In this document: positions 22,101 through 34,473 of the stretch, one piece after another
Layout: every line of letters begins with the position of its first letter
Numbering within the stretch: the first letter of the stretch is position 1
From: Takakia lepidozioides
Taxonomy: Eukaryota > Streptophyta > Takakiopsida > Takakiales > Takakiaceae
Length of the DNA stretch: 64,000 bases
Assembly (NCBI GenBank): GCA_030704615.1
Contig: CM060734.1
Coordinates: forward strand, 60,838,042-60,902,041
Direction: 5' to 3'
Program-made: the position numbers and the translations under genes
The notes under the pieces: generated by a model
Database searches by the model: none
What the model was told of the DNA's origin: nothing
What the model saw: the letters and a program-made list of their open reading frames with translations, nothing else

Positions 22101-22808
22101 TGTGTATGCGGTCTAGTCTTGCCATGGAAAGGTCCTGCAAAGAATGATTGTTGGTCCATGTAAAGAAGGGATTGACTCCTCCTTGGGAGGGTTCTCTTTC
22201 AATCTCGGACAGACTGTGGGTTTGCAGAAGAGATTGCCAGTGATCTTCTTCATCCGGGTTAAGGGTTGAAGAGCCCAGACCGAGTCTGTCGCTTGCATTT
22301 TCTACCATATTAAAGTCACCAGCCATTACCCATGAGTGAGAGTCAGGAAGAGCAGTTATCTTCTAATTGATTAGCTGCCATAGGCTTGAGCATTCCGCAG
22401 GGGTGTTAGGAGCGTAGATATTGATTAATCCTAAGGGTTCGGGGTTATTTGGAAGCTTAAGAGAGCAGAATTGGACATGATCCGGAAGCCAAACCTCATC
22501 TGCAACTAAGACTTGCACAAGTGAGGGAGAGAGAAGGATGGCAGTGCCACCAAGCGGGTCCTTCATGTGAGGGCTTCCAGAGGCCGCCGCGGAAGGCCAA
22601 AGCTGGTCAGAGAGACCCGAAATCTTTCTCTGGCAGAATTTGTGTCCTGAAGGAACACAAAAGCATCTGCCTGCTGGAGGAGGGCCAGCCAGGTTTGAAG
22701 CTTTATTTTTTTAAAGATCATGGGGTCCGACCCAATCCCCCTTATGTTCCAGGAATGAAGACTAATCTGCATCAGAGGGGCGAGGCAGGCTGAGAGGGTA
22801 AGTCTCAA
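19097..22808 (-). pseudogene. LINE ORF2: endonuclease and reverse transcriptase
   Basis: Minus strand from 22808. The endonuclease begins with ISLHSWNIRGIGSD; then come EPLGLINIYAPNTP, MAGDFNMVENASDRLG and MARLDRI (AP-endonuclease-like order). RT follows: NNKAPGIDGMPVEFYKALW, NYRPITLLNVAYKIIAKTLA, GFVKGRYILDNVLMAQE, LDFEKAFDRVDR, VRQGCPLAPFLF and the catalytic FVDDTFLLLD (20.6 kb). It continues through GAQNYSKNKRPQVSW to the zf-RVT part (PFIKSFYAIWNTFPVSNVA) and then to 8314. There are several stops and frameshifts (for example near 20946, between the RT blocks), so the copy is dead. L1-type plant LINE by domain order. Confidence 0.85.
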
Positions 22809-23632
22809 ATGATGGCCTGTTGTGGTGGAATTTGAACCTGGTTCTCTTGTCTGATAGAAGGGGTGAGGTGACCCATCTATGGTTTTGAGGGGCTTTGAGG
22901 ACCGGTCGCTTGAGTTGAATGATTAAAACCAGGGTAGAGGGGAAATTAGGACCAGAGAGAGGGTGGGGGAAGGGTTGAATTCTGGAAGATGAGATCAGGG
23001 TTGAGTAGGCATTTTCAGGTCTATCTGAGAGCTCCATAAAGAATTCAGAAAGAAGAATGAGTTTTAGGGGGATAGGAGTGGAGAATGGAAGAGAACCAGT
23101 GCTGAGGGGCATAGAAAAGGTTCCCATATTTGGCGGACATGCAATGGAAGGTAGGATCTTATAATTAGATCTAGAAGTAGGTTTGAGACAAAGAATTTTG
23201 CAAGAGTTGAGCCACTTAGCAGAAGGGTAGAAGATAATGAATGGCAAGGGATTTTGGTGAAGACTTACATGGTGGTCGAGGGCTTGGACAGAATCTGGGG
23301 TGGGCGAGGGCAGAATTGCCGTCGGCTGCAAAATGAAATCCTTGAATCGAATGGATGCAGCCGCGATGGAAGCTCGCCGTTTGGGGAGAGCTTCCTTCGG
23401 CGGGATGTCTGGAGCTGAGTCTGAGGAGGCAAAGAGAGGGGATTCACTTCTGGGGTTGTAGGACGGTCGAACTGGCTCCTGAGCACGCTGAAGTTCCATC
23501 CGATCATTTTCGTCATATATGTCAGTATCCAGTCTTTCATGGAGGAGAGTGAACGCCGAATGGATGAAGGCCCTTGCTCTGATTGATTGATTTGTTGGTA
23601 GTGGGAGGTTGGTGACGAGGAGGTGGGTTGAT

Positions 23633-25211
23633 CTAGAGACCATCTCCAGTGATGCCTTCTTGAATCAGCTCGGTTTCCTCAATTAGTGCCAAGATTTGCG
23701 TGGAGGGGCTGAGAGTCGAACTGAGACCTGGGAACTGCTCTACATACGCTCCCCAAGTGATCATGGTATGTGGCTGGAGAAAGTATTTCGCCGAAAAAGA
23801 TTGGAGGAAACCTTGAATTTTGTCGGTTAGGGTCATAACAGGGGTGTCTGTTGGGCACCTGCTCATGAAATTGTGAACATCTGTTGTGGTGATCCAAACA
23901 GTCTCCAAGCCTACCCCTTCTGCCGCTGTTGCCAAGAATGATGGAAGGGGTTTCCTTTTGAAGATAAGGGGGGTAATGCATATGGATTTGGGCTCTGCCA
24001 CAGGTAGCAACTGTGAAAAGTCCCTCAATGCTAGCGCAGGGAAGGTTTGAAGCTGGGAGCATATCTTGGCTAACATCGGATTGAGAGCAATCGTTGAGCT
24101 GACAATGTGTGTTTCATGAGAGGGGCGGGGATTTTGGACCAGAGAAGTCGATGGACCTGCCCCTTGGACTGGAGCCTGGACCAGAGAGGTGGATGGACCC
24201 GCGCTTGGAGTGGTGCTTGGATTTGCTTGCCCTTGAGTGGGGAGAGGGTGCATCTCGAGAAGCATGGGGTCCATGTGATCCTTTTTTTTTTTGAGGGGTG
24301 GGGAATTGGATTGCTGGAGGCATGATTCCCAGGTTGCTGAAGCAGGTAGATGAGAGGGAAGAGTAACAACAATTGTAGAGGGATGAAGAGGTAAATTTTG
24401 ACCTGTGATTTTGATAGCTGCATGGTCCGAGGAGGCTTCCACTTGAGAGCCAGTAGCCCCCTGGGACTCCAATGAACGGCGGCGCTTTGATTTAGGACAA
24501 TGAACCCTTTTGTGACCTGTTTGCCCACAAAGATAACATGCTGTAGCAGAAGTGTCTTCAGTTACCTTGACTGAGAAAAAATTGCCATCTTCATCAATTG
24601 GCAGGCGAATAAATTCCGGCAGAATTGTGTCAGCTGGCATTGTAACAACTATCTTAGCAAAACCAGAGTCATTGAGCTTGGAAGCAATAGTTGAATTTCT
24701 CCACGCCGGGTGCTTTTTGAGTTTGTTAGTGCACATCTCCGGGTCAAAGACCGAGATACATCCCAGGTAAACTCCAAAGTGATAATTACCAATATCTGGC
24801 AGAAAGTAATGCAAAATTCTTGGCCTCCATACTTTCCCATTTCAATTTCCCATAGCTGAAGACCAAGGGAAAATATTGACATTGAATCCTTGGAGATAGG
24901 GGTTGAAGGAAAGGGCCTTTGTCCGCCGCCTCTTTAGATTCAAGCATGATGGAAAAGAATCCCTTCCCTCTAGAATGGCAGAAATGGTGCCTGAGGTCAC
25001 CTGTTCCCCCTAGATGCCTTATAGCCCAATCACGGGCATCGTTTCTATCCACTTTTCTCCCCGGGAAATGAAGGAGAACTCCTCTCTCTTCAATATCAGG
25101 AAGGAGTCCCTTGAGGTGAGCAATGTCCAGTTTGACCAGCGTGGTGTTTCTACTCATTGCCAACTGCATCTGGGAAACATCCTCCAAGTGGTCTGCTGGA
25201 GGTTCTTCCAT
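23633..25211 (-). pseudogene. LINE ORF1: RNA-binding protein with zinc knuckle
   Basis: Two frames (25211-24786 and 24814-23633) joined by a frameshift near 24.8 kb. The first has an RRM-like DUF4283-type start (LHFPGRKVDRNDARDWAI, FFSIMLESKEAAD). The second has the connector EFIRLPIDEDGNFFSVKV and the zinc knuckle CYLCGQTGHKRVHC (C-x2-C-x4-H-x4-C), followed by a basic KSKRRR patch and a long Pro/Ser-rich tail. It binds element RNA. It lies upstream of ORF2 in the usual order. A further frame (23643-22762) bridges ORF1 to ORF2. Confidence 0.72.
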
Positions 25212-26094
25212 CTACTAAGGGGTGAGAACCTGGTTCCCTGGGAGGTAGCCACCTTCGACCGTAGTCAGTGTGGCGCCCGGAGGGTGGATGGGAACTTGAA
25301 GAGGTCAAAACGCCGATGGTTGGAAGATAGGAGGCTCTCTGGTGGCCAAGCTTTGGTTTCTCGTAAGGGACTGGTGCGCGAGGAAAAACCCTGTGCCTGA
25401 AGACGGCTGGGACCTTGGGAATGCAGGAGACCTGCCGACATTGGACGGGTTTCTGTATGATGAAGAGCCTCTAAGGGAACGGTTAGAGGTCCCATATTGA
25501 AGGGAGCGACGAAAGGATTAGAATTGGAGAAGAGGTAAGTGCTAAAGTGAACACGAGCTGGAGAAGCGAGCAACTGAAAGAATTGGAGCTGGAGAAGAGA
25601 GAGAAGAAGGAAGAGAAATAGTTGGGGAAGGTTCAGGGTTTGCAGGAGAGAGAACTACCAAAGCTGCTTAGGAAGAAACAATGACAACGACGAGGAGGAG
25701 GGAGCAGGCCTTCACAGCTTTGGCCTATAGACCTGGCGAAGTGATAATGGTACTAGAGACAAACAATGATGGTACCAGGGAAGCGTGCCAGGGGTAAGGA
25801 TGAGGCGAAAGGAGGAGGCTAAGCAGCCTGCTGAGCTGAAGCTGAAGTAGGATGCTGGAGGAATCCGGTAGGTGATTCCTTTGAAGGTTAAACGTGGAGG
25901 GTGTCATTTGAACGCAGGAAGAAGCATCACAAGGTGAGGGAAGGAGGCTAATAGCTTGGAGCTGAGAGTCTCGACAAGCTTCCGAGATGAGGAGGATTAG
26001 ACCGTTGAACGACAGTCTCACACTCTCGCAAACTACGGAGCTACATCGCTCATAATTTCATACACTAAATTATGTATGAATTGAAGTGCTTAAA
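25212..26094 (-). other. Probable LINE 5' UTR and junction
   Basis: Purine-rich on plus, with no clear gene. In the minus orientation it lies upstream of ORF1 and probably holds the LINE 5' UTR. I cannot define the 5' end exactly. Confidence 0.35.
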
Positions 26095-26405
26095 AAAAAA
26101 AACATTTAACATAACATGGAACAGTGGCCCTGGAGAATTTTATTATTGAAGGGAAAAAAATTAAAACCCTTTGATGCCTGAAGGCTGCCATAAGGCTTGT
26201 ACACACGGCAACTGAGCCATGACAGATAACCGGATGAACGATGACAATGCTGCTGACAGCAGCGGACGGACTACGAACTAGTGCCCGAAAGAAGATCCGA
26301 GTTAACAAGAATATCAAGGGGATAAGCCCAAATACGCGTAGAGCCTTGAAGAGTCCCTGAAAGTAACGTTTACGGAACATGCAGCCCACGAGGGTCACCA
26401 CCACG
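26095..26405 (-). mobile_element. Second, 5'-truncated LINE 3' end
   Basis: On minus it carries the same kind of tail as 7509-7860: a GGCAGCC/TTATGGC stretch, then CCCTTCAATAATAAAATTC. It joins a DUF674 exon fragment at about 26405, so it inserted into, or was left beside, that gene fragment. Only about 300 bp remain, as usual for 5'-truncated LINE copies. Confidence 0.55.
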
Positions 26406-26409
26406 GGAA

Positions 26410-26700
26410 CAAGAAGTTCCTAAGGGCTCTTCTTCACGTACCCTCACTTTGACACTGCAGTTGGTGCAGCGAGCTTGTTCGTTTCTGCTTCCTTGTTATA
26501 AGCTCCATTTCACGGGTCATGTGATACGATGAGCATTGAGCACATAGAGCATATCATGGATGGGTTGGTAATGATTGAATTGCACAATTCAAAGTTCGCA
26601 CATCCATAATATGTTACCTCGAGTGTAGGTTTGGATGCCAAATCAGCAAATTTGGAGGAAAACCAGTAGCAGGCTTCGGATCAAGAAGTATGGACGTTTG
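26410..26700 (-). pseudogene. DUF674 exon 2 fragment
   Basis: On minus, ATTCTTGATCCGAAGCCTGC-like DNA followed by codons for TYYGCANFELCNSIITNPSM and NKEAETNKLAAPTAVSK matches exon 2 of the DUF674 gene at 37268-40721. It has at least one stop and a frameshift. The flank at 26700-26790 resembles 60850-60940, so a larger duplicated block reaches both sites. Confidence 0.6.
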
Positions 26701-29590
26701 TCAATACTCGACCAGATTCTAGTTTCTTGAGATCCAATATGCTGCGCAAGAACCACACTCGCAAGAATGTGCGGCAAGGGAACAGCTTTTGTAGTTCGAA
26801 ACGTAAAAGGCCTGTTGAACCCATCTTCATCTCTGGGAACTCTTCATAAGCGCACGCAAAGAGCAGAGCCGTGATTAACAGTGCTCTAAGCATTGATAGG
26901 CGCCTTTTTTGAGGCTGTATGCCGGATACCGACAGTGGCTGGCTGCTCCGGTGGGCCTGCCCTGCTGCCCTGTGTAGCCCGCCCTCCTCGCATTGGCCTG
27001 TGTGTCTGCGTTGATACCCTTTCGGCGAGGGCGGTTTGAATCATTTAGAATTTCAAGAACGTGCTATCAATCAAGAGCATTCAAGGAAACTGCCTACAAT
27101 GTTAGCAAAACATTTAGAAAGTCCTTTATCAGATGCTTTGACACTAATCAACTGTCATCTAGCAGTAGTAGACAGTCAAGCTACATGAACATCAAAACCT
27201 AGCAGAGACTACCAGGCAAGAACACCTAACGTAAGAATCAAGAAGCATCGAAACGAATCGACAAAGACACTAAGTAGTAGCAAAGATGAATAGTAAGTCA
27301 CTAAAGCTAATGAAGTGTTTAACTACAAGCTATACTAAACGTAATGTAGTGTTTAACTATAAGCTGTACTGTAAACCTTCAATAAATCAGAATCCTGATC
27401 AATTGAGTACCAATCCCAATCAATCAAATGAATCGGGAACCTGATTGCTGATTCACCAAAAACCCCTTCATTAACTCTTTTGAGATCCATCTCGCTCTCA
27501 ACTTTCAGGCCAATAAAAAGGGCATTTCGAGCATCCAGATCCCATTTTGATGGCAGGTAAGGTTTAAGGTTTAAGTTCTCTTGCAAGACCGTAGGGTATG
27601 TGTCCTGAAACCAAAACTATGGTTGCGATGGAAATGATCCATGCTTCAAGAAGCTGAGCAGTGATCAATCTTACAATAGTGCTAGATTTCAGTGCGTATC
27701 GGCACCGGCCTTAGAATGAATCATCCTTTCCGGTGATCTATATCTCTAGGGATCTGGCCTGCTGCAACGAATTCAAGTTTTCTGGTTTATTGTATCTAAG
27801 GTAGTGGTATCTTGAAGTGTGCTTTTAAGCAGTGTGCAACTCCTCCGAGGGTGTAGTGTCACAAAAATTATATGAGCAGAATAGCAAATGAAGCAACAAT
27901 CATTTGTGCAAAGCACATAATTTTCCAATCACGGATGTATTATATATGAATTATCAAAATCAAAGTGCATATTATCCCACTACTGCTCAGTAGGGTCCAT
28001 CCTATAATGCCATATAATCCTCCTTGATATGTGCTTTAAGTTGCCCTGAGTGCACAAGATGTGCACCTACAACTGTCCCAAAAATCAACAAAACTAGGCC
28101 ATGTGCCGGCCCAAAAGTAACGGTCTCCCAACGCGGGATTGGGCACATCTACTTATGGAAGGACCCATAACTTTCCTTTGGAGGGATGATGACCTGTGCA
28201 AAATCTGACCATATAAAACTCCAAGTAGGATCCTTAAGTATGCCCTGAGTTGACCTACAACTCCTCGTATATGGCCATCTGAGAACCCTAAACTAGCCGA
28301 CCGCGTGGACACAGCTAGAAGACTCCACAACTCCCTCATTTCCCATTCTTCCACCATCCTTGGCAACGGCAGCATGATAAAAATGTGTGCATTGTAACAC
28401 TATAAGGTGCACCATGCATCCCATTTGCATTGATGCTTGGCTGCTGTATTAATTGGCCATTGTCCCAAAACACTCGCCTCCACTTTCAAAAACAAATTAG
28501 GAATTTGAAATAAGAATCAATAGGCTGCTATGTAATTAGCTTCACTAATGCACCATTAAATAAGCCCCTTGTAACTCCAAAACACCTCACATCGTACCTA
28601 ATCCAAAGCAATAATTAACCTTGAATAGCCTCCTTTACAAAAGTGCACAGTACTAGGATGAAAAGGGTGACTTCATTCATAAAAAATAGGGGACATAATA
28701 AGGTCGCACACACTTCTAGATGCCACTACCTTAGAATGGAGTATGACATTCAGAAAAGTAGGTGAAGTTTAGTGACACAATTTTATTCTCAATTCGCACA
28801 AATTAATATGCTTCAGATGTTACACGGGGTGCAAGTGTAGCACATAGAAATAAAAATGAATGTTGATTTGAAGTGTCTAAAGTCCTCTGTTACACATGAT
28901 TTTTTTTTCACGTATACGCAAAGTGACATGTACACTCTAGAACGAACAGGGCCCACCCAAACTTGGGGGGCTTATTCAAGCGCTTACGAGATGGTAACTG
29001 TAAATAGAAAATGTCAACTGCAAGGTCGCACAGAGTGGGTAAGAATTAGCACCCAGTACTTTTGTATCGCCAAGTTACCGCAGAAGATAGACATGTCTCA
29101 CAGCCCATCTGGACTCTTTCGAGCCCTCAGGTAACTCTTTTCCCCAAACACTTCGTTGAGAATGCCGCAAGATGTTGACGTTTCTCACAGCTCACTCACA
29201 GCTCAAGAGTCAATTTTTCTAGAATGTCCTCAACTTTTTTTTTTCCGAACACTTCGTTGAGTACGCCAGACCCCGATGTCAGAAAACCTCGCAGCAGCTG
29301 CAAGGCCTGTGCGCTCAATCCAGTTTGACAACGAACCACTATATTGTTAATATGGAAGTGAAGTGGCGCACTGTGATTCCGATCACGGACGTGACTCTCA
29401 CTTGAGCTTCACTTGAGCTAAGTAACAATTTAGTTATTTGGTGATGGTCCAAATGAGTCCAAGCGGAAGTCTGATGTATTTACGTATTCACCAACAGATT
29501 ATGTTGATCACTGTATACTCGACTTCACCAACTCTAAGCTCTTGTTGCCCAAATGAGACATGACACAATCACATGTGAGCTCTGATGGCC
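26701..29590. other. Intergenic, no intact gene recognised
   Basis: AT-rich, without an assignable gene. Two short pieces near 29.14 and 29.26 kb (minus) read ILNEVFG and VLNEVFG. These resemble the last DUF674 exon and may be the terminal exon of the minus-strand copy at 29702-30702 and a duplicate of it. Confidence 0.4.
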
Positions 29591-29701
29591 AACCCAATTT
29601 TAGAGCTCTCTATGCAACCGTCCAGTCACAATTATACTTATGTTCACGGTCAGATCAGACATGCAAGGTGCAGGAGGGAAGGAGCTTAGAGTAATATCAA
29701 C

Positions 29702-30702
29702 CTCGATATGGCCGACAAACGTCTCAACGCTCTCAATTTGTGCGCACTTGTCCACCTTCAGCTTATCGAGCAGATCGATAACTTTAGCTGTTGCTGCAGG
29801 TGTGATTTTCAGGTCGTCAGTGATCATGTAGGTTGTCTTGTCCTTCACGTATCCAGTCTCATTTTTCCGATTGCATGCGCTGAGCCAGGGGAAGGCTGCA
29901 CGATTTCGGTCATTGAACTGTTTGCACAAATCGGACAGTCGTCATCAGGCGACTTCGTCAGGTAGCTTTCTTTACATCCGTGGCTGGAAGTAGCATATTG
30001 GTAGTAGATAGGGTCTGTCTGGTTGTTGTCCACGCCAGTACCTCCTGTTCTCTGTAGAAGCCTTGACAGAGAGATGCCAACCATTGCTACGTTTGGGTTG
30101 AGAAGTTCCCGCTTGTCAACGCACAAATCCGCTTCATCAAGCTTCTTCACGCTCTTAAATAGATTAGACAGGGCTCCCATCGACAAGTTGCATTCTCCAC
30201 CTAAATTGGACACGTCACTGCTCGAGTTAGTTACGACAAAGGCATCGGAAAGATAGATTTGACGTTACTTGCAACACGCACTTGCGTGTGCGTTACTGAT
30301 ATGTAGGCTGTTCACGAAAAAATCACTCTTTCATGTCCAGAATAATTATGCAGCCTGTGACGTTGGAGCAACGTGAAATAAGACATTGTAGTTCTTACCT
30401 TCGTGTAGCAATCTGATGAGGGCCCCTGTTGGCAAACTTAGAAAGCTGAGCAGGTCATCGACGATCTCTTTGCCAGCCTCCATGTACAAGATACGCCCGC
30501 TGATTTTATTTCTTATTAGCGTCGCTGGAGCCCCGGTTTTCTGTGGTACGGTTTTCTGTGGAACTGCACCTGCTATGACAATCGCTTTGGAAGGCCCTTC
30601 GTCAATCTCGAACTTTCCGTGAAAACTCGTACCCAGGTCTGAAATTTTCTTACGTGGATCAGGCGGTTGAGCATTATGTTTCCTTGACTTCTTATGAACC
30701 AT
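29702..30702 (-). pseudogene. DUF674 gene, minus-strand type (one frameshift)
   Basis: Exon 1 is 30702-30399, ending at a GTAAGA donor, and exon 2 is 30200-29702; phases fit (G|GT gives Gly). Exon 1: a basic N-terminus, then LIRNKISGRILYMEAGKEIV and SFLSLPTGALIRLLHEG, the standard DUF674 start. Exon 2: GALSNLFKSVKKLDEADL, KRELLNPN, a Cys pair CPICANSSM, then TTYMITDDLKITPAATAKVI and LLDKLKVDK. A one-base shift in the A-run near 29865 puts the second half out of frame. DUF674 is plant-specific and has no known biochemical role. Divergent partner of the gene at 31956. A third exon may lie near 29.26 kb. Confidence 0.62.
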
Positions 30703-31289
30703 GATAAAGGATAACGAGACTGGGACTCAGATAATTCCCAAAGGATCAAGACAAGCGACTGCTCGGATGGCTGAACGAAGCGAAGCGAAGCGGTCGAGCG
30801 CCATAGTTTCACTTTGGCTCCACAGTTCGCTTGTGAAGAAGGGGAATGGTAAATCTGGGTTTATAGTGGACCAGCACATGATGCCTACTTGCCTTTGCTC
30901 CAGTCGGCTGTTTCAGATCAGATGGGCCATCAAAACTCTGATGGCGGCGATGCTGATCCGGATCTGTACAGTCGGCAAGGAAATTACGAAATAAAGAGCC
31001 GTCGATGGCACGGAACCCTAACAGATTATCCAGATATAATATATAGGATCTGATGAACCAGTTCTCGAAGATTGTATCTTCTACAATATTCGGATCTCGA
31101 TTGAGCGATCGATTGGATAACGTCGCGGCTCAAGCTCGAAAGTGACACACAAAACACAGCAGCAGACTAATTATGTGTGACATGCTTGGGTTACTAGTGA
31201 TGCAAGAGAAAACAAAATATGTACACCCCAAATTAATTCTGCCATTGCGTGAGATCCAAGTTCCAAACATTTGGGTCCTGCAAATCTCA

Positions 31290-31955
31290 TCCCCAAGACC
31301 CGCCACCGCTTGGTCTTCGGCACGCCTTAGAGCCATTGCCAGATTTCACGATCTCGCGAGAGATAGGTGCTGTTCTCAGGTTGCCATCCGAGCACAAGCT
31401 CTTAATTGACAGGGGTCAAGTGCGTCATGGACCAGTAGCCGCCAGCTTACACGATAATGTAGTTACCAGGAGATTAGGTTTCTCAGCGGAGACTACCTAG
31501 GGGCTTGCCGGCAGATCCAGCACGAGGGTAAATCGACGTAAGATCCTGGTGGGGTACAAGATTAGTTCACGAAGTGGTTTGATCGCATCGCGCACTGCAT
31601 TCTGTAGACACGAGGGTAAATCCACCTAAAATCCTGGTGGGGTACAAGATCATAATATTAGTCACGAGAAGTGCTGCAAATTGGAACGGAAACGTCATGC
31701 AAGGTGGGCACTTCTGGTTTCTTCTCATACTGTAATACGAAGTGGTTTGATCGCATCGCGCACTGCATTCTGTCTCTGGTATTTGTTTCATTTGAATTTT
31801 CCAGCACTTCACCTGGGGGTGTGACCATGATTTAACGCCTTAAGACAGAAGTAGACTAGGCTGATTAATCTCTCAAGCCTGTTAAGTTTGAAGTTTCGGG
31901 ATCCTGCAGCTCTCGCCGTCGAAGAAGTTTCTGCGCCTGTCTCCTGTTATAGCTA
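31290..31955 (+). promoter_or_regulatory. Shared upstream region of DUF674 plus-strand copies
   Basis: This block (with CACTTCACCTGGGGGTGAGA-like and CTGCAGCTCTCGCC-like stretches just before the ATG) recurs before 34474, 37268 and 63713. In this copy about 150 bp are locally duplicated (CCTGGTGGGGTACAAGAT and GTTTGATCGCATCGCGCACT each occur twice between 31520 and 31780). The region lies between divergent gene starts and must hold both promoters. Confidence 0.5.
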
Positions 31956-32112
31956 ATGGCGACTCATGAGGCGAAAACTGTGAAAGTCACTCTTCTGCGG
32001 AGAAGGGTGGGCAAGCAGGTCCTGTACTTGGAAGCACGAAAGGATTTTGTGGACATCCTCATGAGTTATTTGACATTGCCTATGGGGGCCATAACTAAGA
32101 TTCTCTCAACAG
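31956..32112 (+). pseudogene. DUF674 exon 1, gene truncated
   Basis: The 157-bp first exon reads ATHEAKTVKVTLLRRRVGKQ, VLYLEARKDFVDIL and GAITKILSTG to a GTATGA donor. An intron of about 550 bp follows. Near 32.69 kb the sequence switches, just inside what would be exon 2, to DNA that belongs upstream of the minus-strand DUF674 type. The rest of the gene is missing. Confidence 0.7.
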
Positions 32113-32694
32113 GTATGATCATGTGCAAACATCTACACCTAAGTCTGGCCATAGATTCCATTGTGGAATAATAGTTCACCGGCACTGATAGTGACTATCC
32201 TATGAGAATTTCTATATGAAACAGAGCAGAAACTGTGTAATTGCCCCTCGACCTTATAAGTCCTCCATATGTTTCTTGGTGAAAAACCGAGCAAATTAAA
32301 TGTGCTCTGACCGCGCCCTTAGGGCCGTATCTTGTAGGTCTAGGTAGTTCAGGCCAGATCATTCTAATCTGAACTCGTCATCTCCTACGTCCCGCCTAAA
32401 AGTTAAAACTGAGGACTCCAGGAAAAATGTCTAGGATGTCGAGTAATTTAAATCTTGATAGCGTGTTGTATCCTGTACAGTGTATATATAGTGAGATTTT
32501 TGAGTGTGGTGAATTTGTGGAGTGATTCTTGCATTATGACCCATTTGCAACGAGTTCGTACTGTGTCAAACATCTTAGCGCCTATGGCCTATATATTTCC
32601 ACTCCAATGTTTCCTTGCACTCAGTCAGTGGGCCACTGACCTGTTGAGCTGTGTGAGATGAATTAAGTCCATTGTCCTTTGAAGTCCATTGTCA

Positions 32695-33080
32695 GAACGC
32701 GAAAACACGTGTACCGAGGTCTAATAATGTATTAAACTTGGGTCAAGCGTTTGAGCATAATTTAAGCTTCTTGACTTCGTTTCTTGACTTCCTATGAACT
32801 GACATAAAGGATAACAAGATTCGGACTGAGATAACTTCCAAAGGAGCGAGATAGGCGATTGTACTGATGGCTGAACGAAGCGAAGCACTTGGCTCCACAG
32901 TTCACTTGAAGAAAGGAACGGTAAATCTAGTTCATAGTGTACTACCACATGATGCCTACTTGCCAGCTCTGCTGCACTCCGCTATAAGAGCCGTCGATGG
33001 CACGGAGCCCTAGCAGATTATCCTGAGATATTTATTGTATGGGATTTGATGAGCCAGTACTTTCACGAGCATTATGTATT
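32695..33080 (-). pseudogene. Remnant of minus-strand DUF674 type, 5' region only
   Basis: Resembles 30610-31040 and 61385-61800 (GGCTGAACGAAGCGAAGC, AGAGCCGTCGATGGCACGGA). Only the upstream region of the minus-strand gene type is left; the coding exon is lost. Confidence 0.55.
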
Positions 33081-33254
33081 AGATAATGTCAATGTGGAGG
33101 AGCATTATCGAGAATAATCCGAGCTACCTGTTGCCAGGATTATTTGAGATGGCTTGGACGGATGGACATTATCCTACTTAATATGTCGCTATGGCTATTT
33201 GTCATCCAACTTTTGGGTTACTGATGCAAGAGCCGAGGCAAGAGCAAGTAATTT

Positions 33255-33655
33255 ATGCATGAATTACATGAATACATTGAAACACTTCTACATGGGGTAC
33301 CTAGATCAATTCATGATCTTAGGGTTTTTCGACCACAGTTTGATCTAACTAGTGCCGTTCATCCCGATGGTTTTGGAAGACGTTTGGGCCTCCAAGACGT
33401 TTCATCTTCCGGTTCTTGGTACAATATGCAGGAAGCTAGTGTTGTTGATCTTCAACACTGAATGAGGTAGATACTCTCTTTAGGAGTTTCCCGGTGTTGT
33501 AGCCGATAGCTGTTTAGATGTTTAGATCACATATGCAGATATAGATCAAGAATACATTCGAAATAGCTTGAGGACAATTACAATTACTCGTTATGGCATG
33601 ACTTCGCCATTATAGATACCTGATGTGCTAAGCAATAAGGTTTTTCAACCCCGAG
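33255..33655 (-). mobile_element. Solo-LTR-like insertion
   Basis: On minus it begins GTTGAAAAACCTTATTGC and matches 62857-63240, which lies on plus. It inserted at a different point of the duplicated DUF674 unit, so the two copies are independent insertions. There is no coding capacity. The outer ends and target duplications are not clear. Confidence 0.45.
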
Positions 33656-34473
33656 TTCTGGCATTGTGTGAGATCCAAGTTCCAAATCGAGTTCCCGGAG
33701 GCTGCAATTCTCACCCATGACCCGCCACCGATTGAATTGATTAAGCTAATGCACAAATATACTATCGAGACTTGAACTCTGTATAAGTAGCCATCAGAAT
33801 CATACAACCAATATAGAGGCATAAGAGGCTATAAGTCCTGCAGTACAACAACATAATCAGAGCATGCACATCTAGGCAGACGCACACACTAGCATCTATT
33901 GCTCATCTATCGGAGCAGTAATACAACAGCATGAAAAACAATACTACATGTATTGAAACCTATTGAAAGCGGGAAAACAGTGGTGACGTGGCAGTAGCAT
34001 GTAGTCGTCACTCTTGGTGACTCCGTCGCTCGTGATTCGTTCAGCGTAGTCACCTGCAGTAACTAACAAATATGCTCAGTGGCTTACTGATTTATTCATC
34101 TGATTGGTCTTCGGTGAGCCATTGCGATCTCGAGAGGGATAGGTGTTCATGTTCTCAGGTTTGTAGGTTTCCCAGCGGAGACCAGGGGCTTGCCGGCAGA
34201 TCCAGCATGAGGGTAAATCCACCTAAAATTCTGGCACTTCTGGTTCTTCTCATACTGTAGCACCAAGTGGTTTGATCGCATCGCGCACTCGATTCTGTCT
34301 CTGGTATTGGTTTCATGACTAGCACTTCACCTGGGGGTGAGACCAAGATTTAACGCTTTAAGACAGAAGTAGTCGACGAGGCTGATTAATCTCTCAAGAC
34401 TGTAAATTTGAGAGCTTCGAGATCCTGCAGCTCTCGCCGAAGAAGTAAACTTCTGAGCCTGTCTCCTGTTATA

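Noticed and set aside
24109-24325. Small plus-strand frames within the LINE
   Set aside because: Antisense to LINE ORF1, caused by its Pro/Ser-rich codons.
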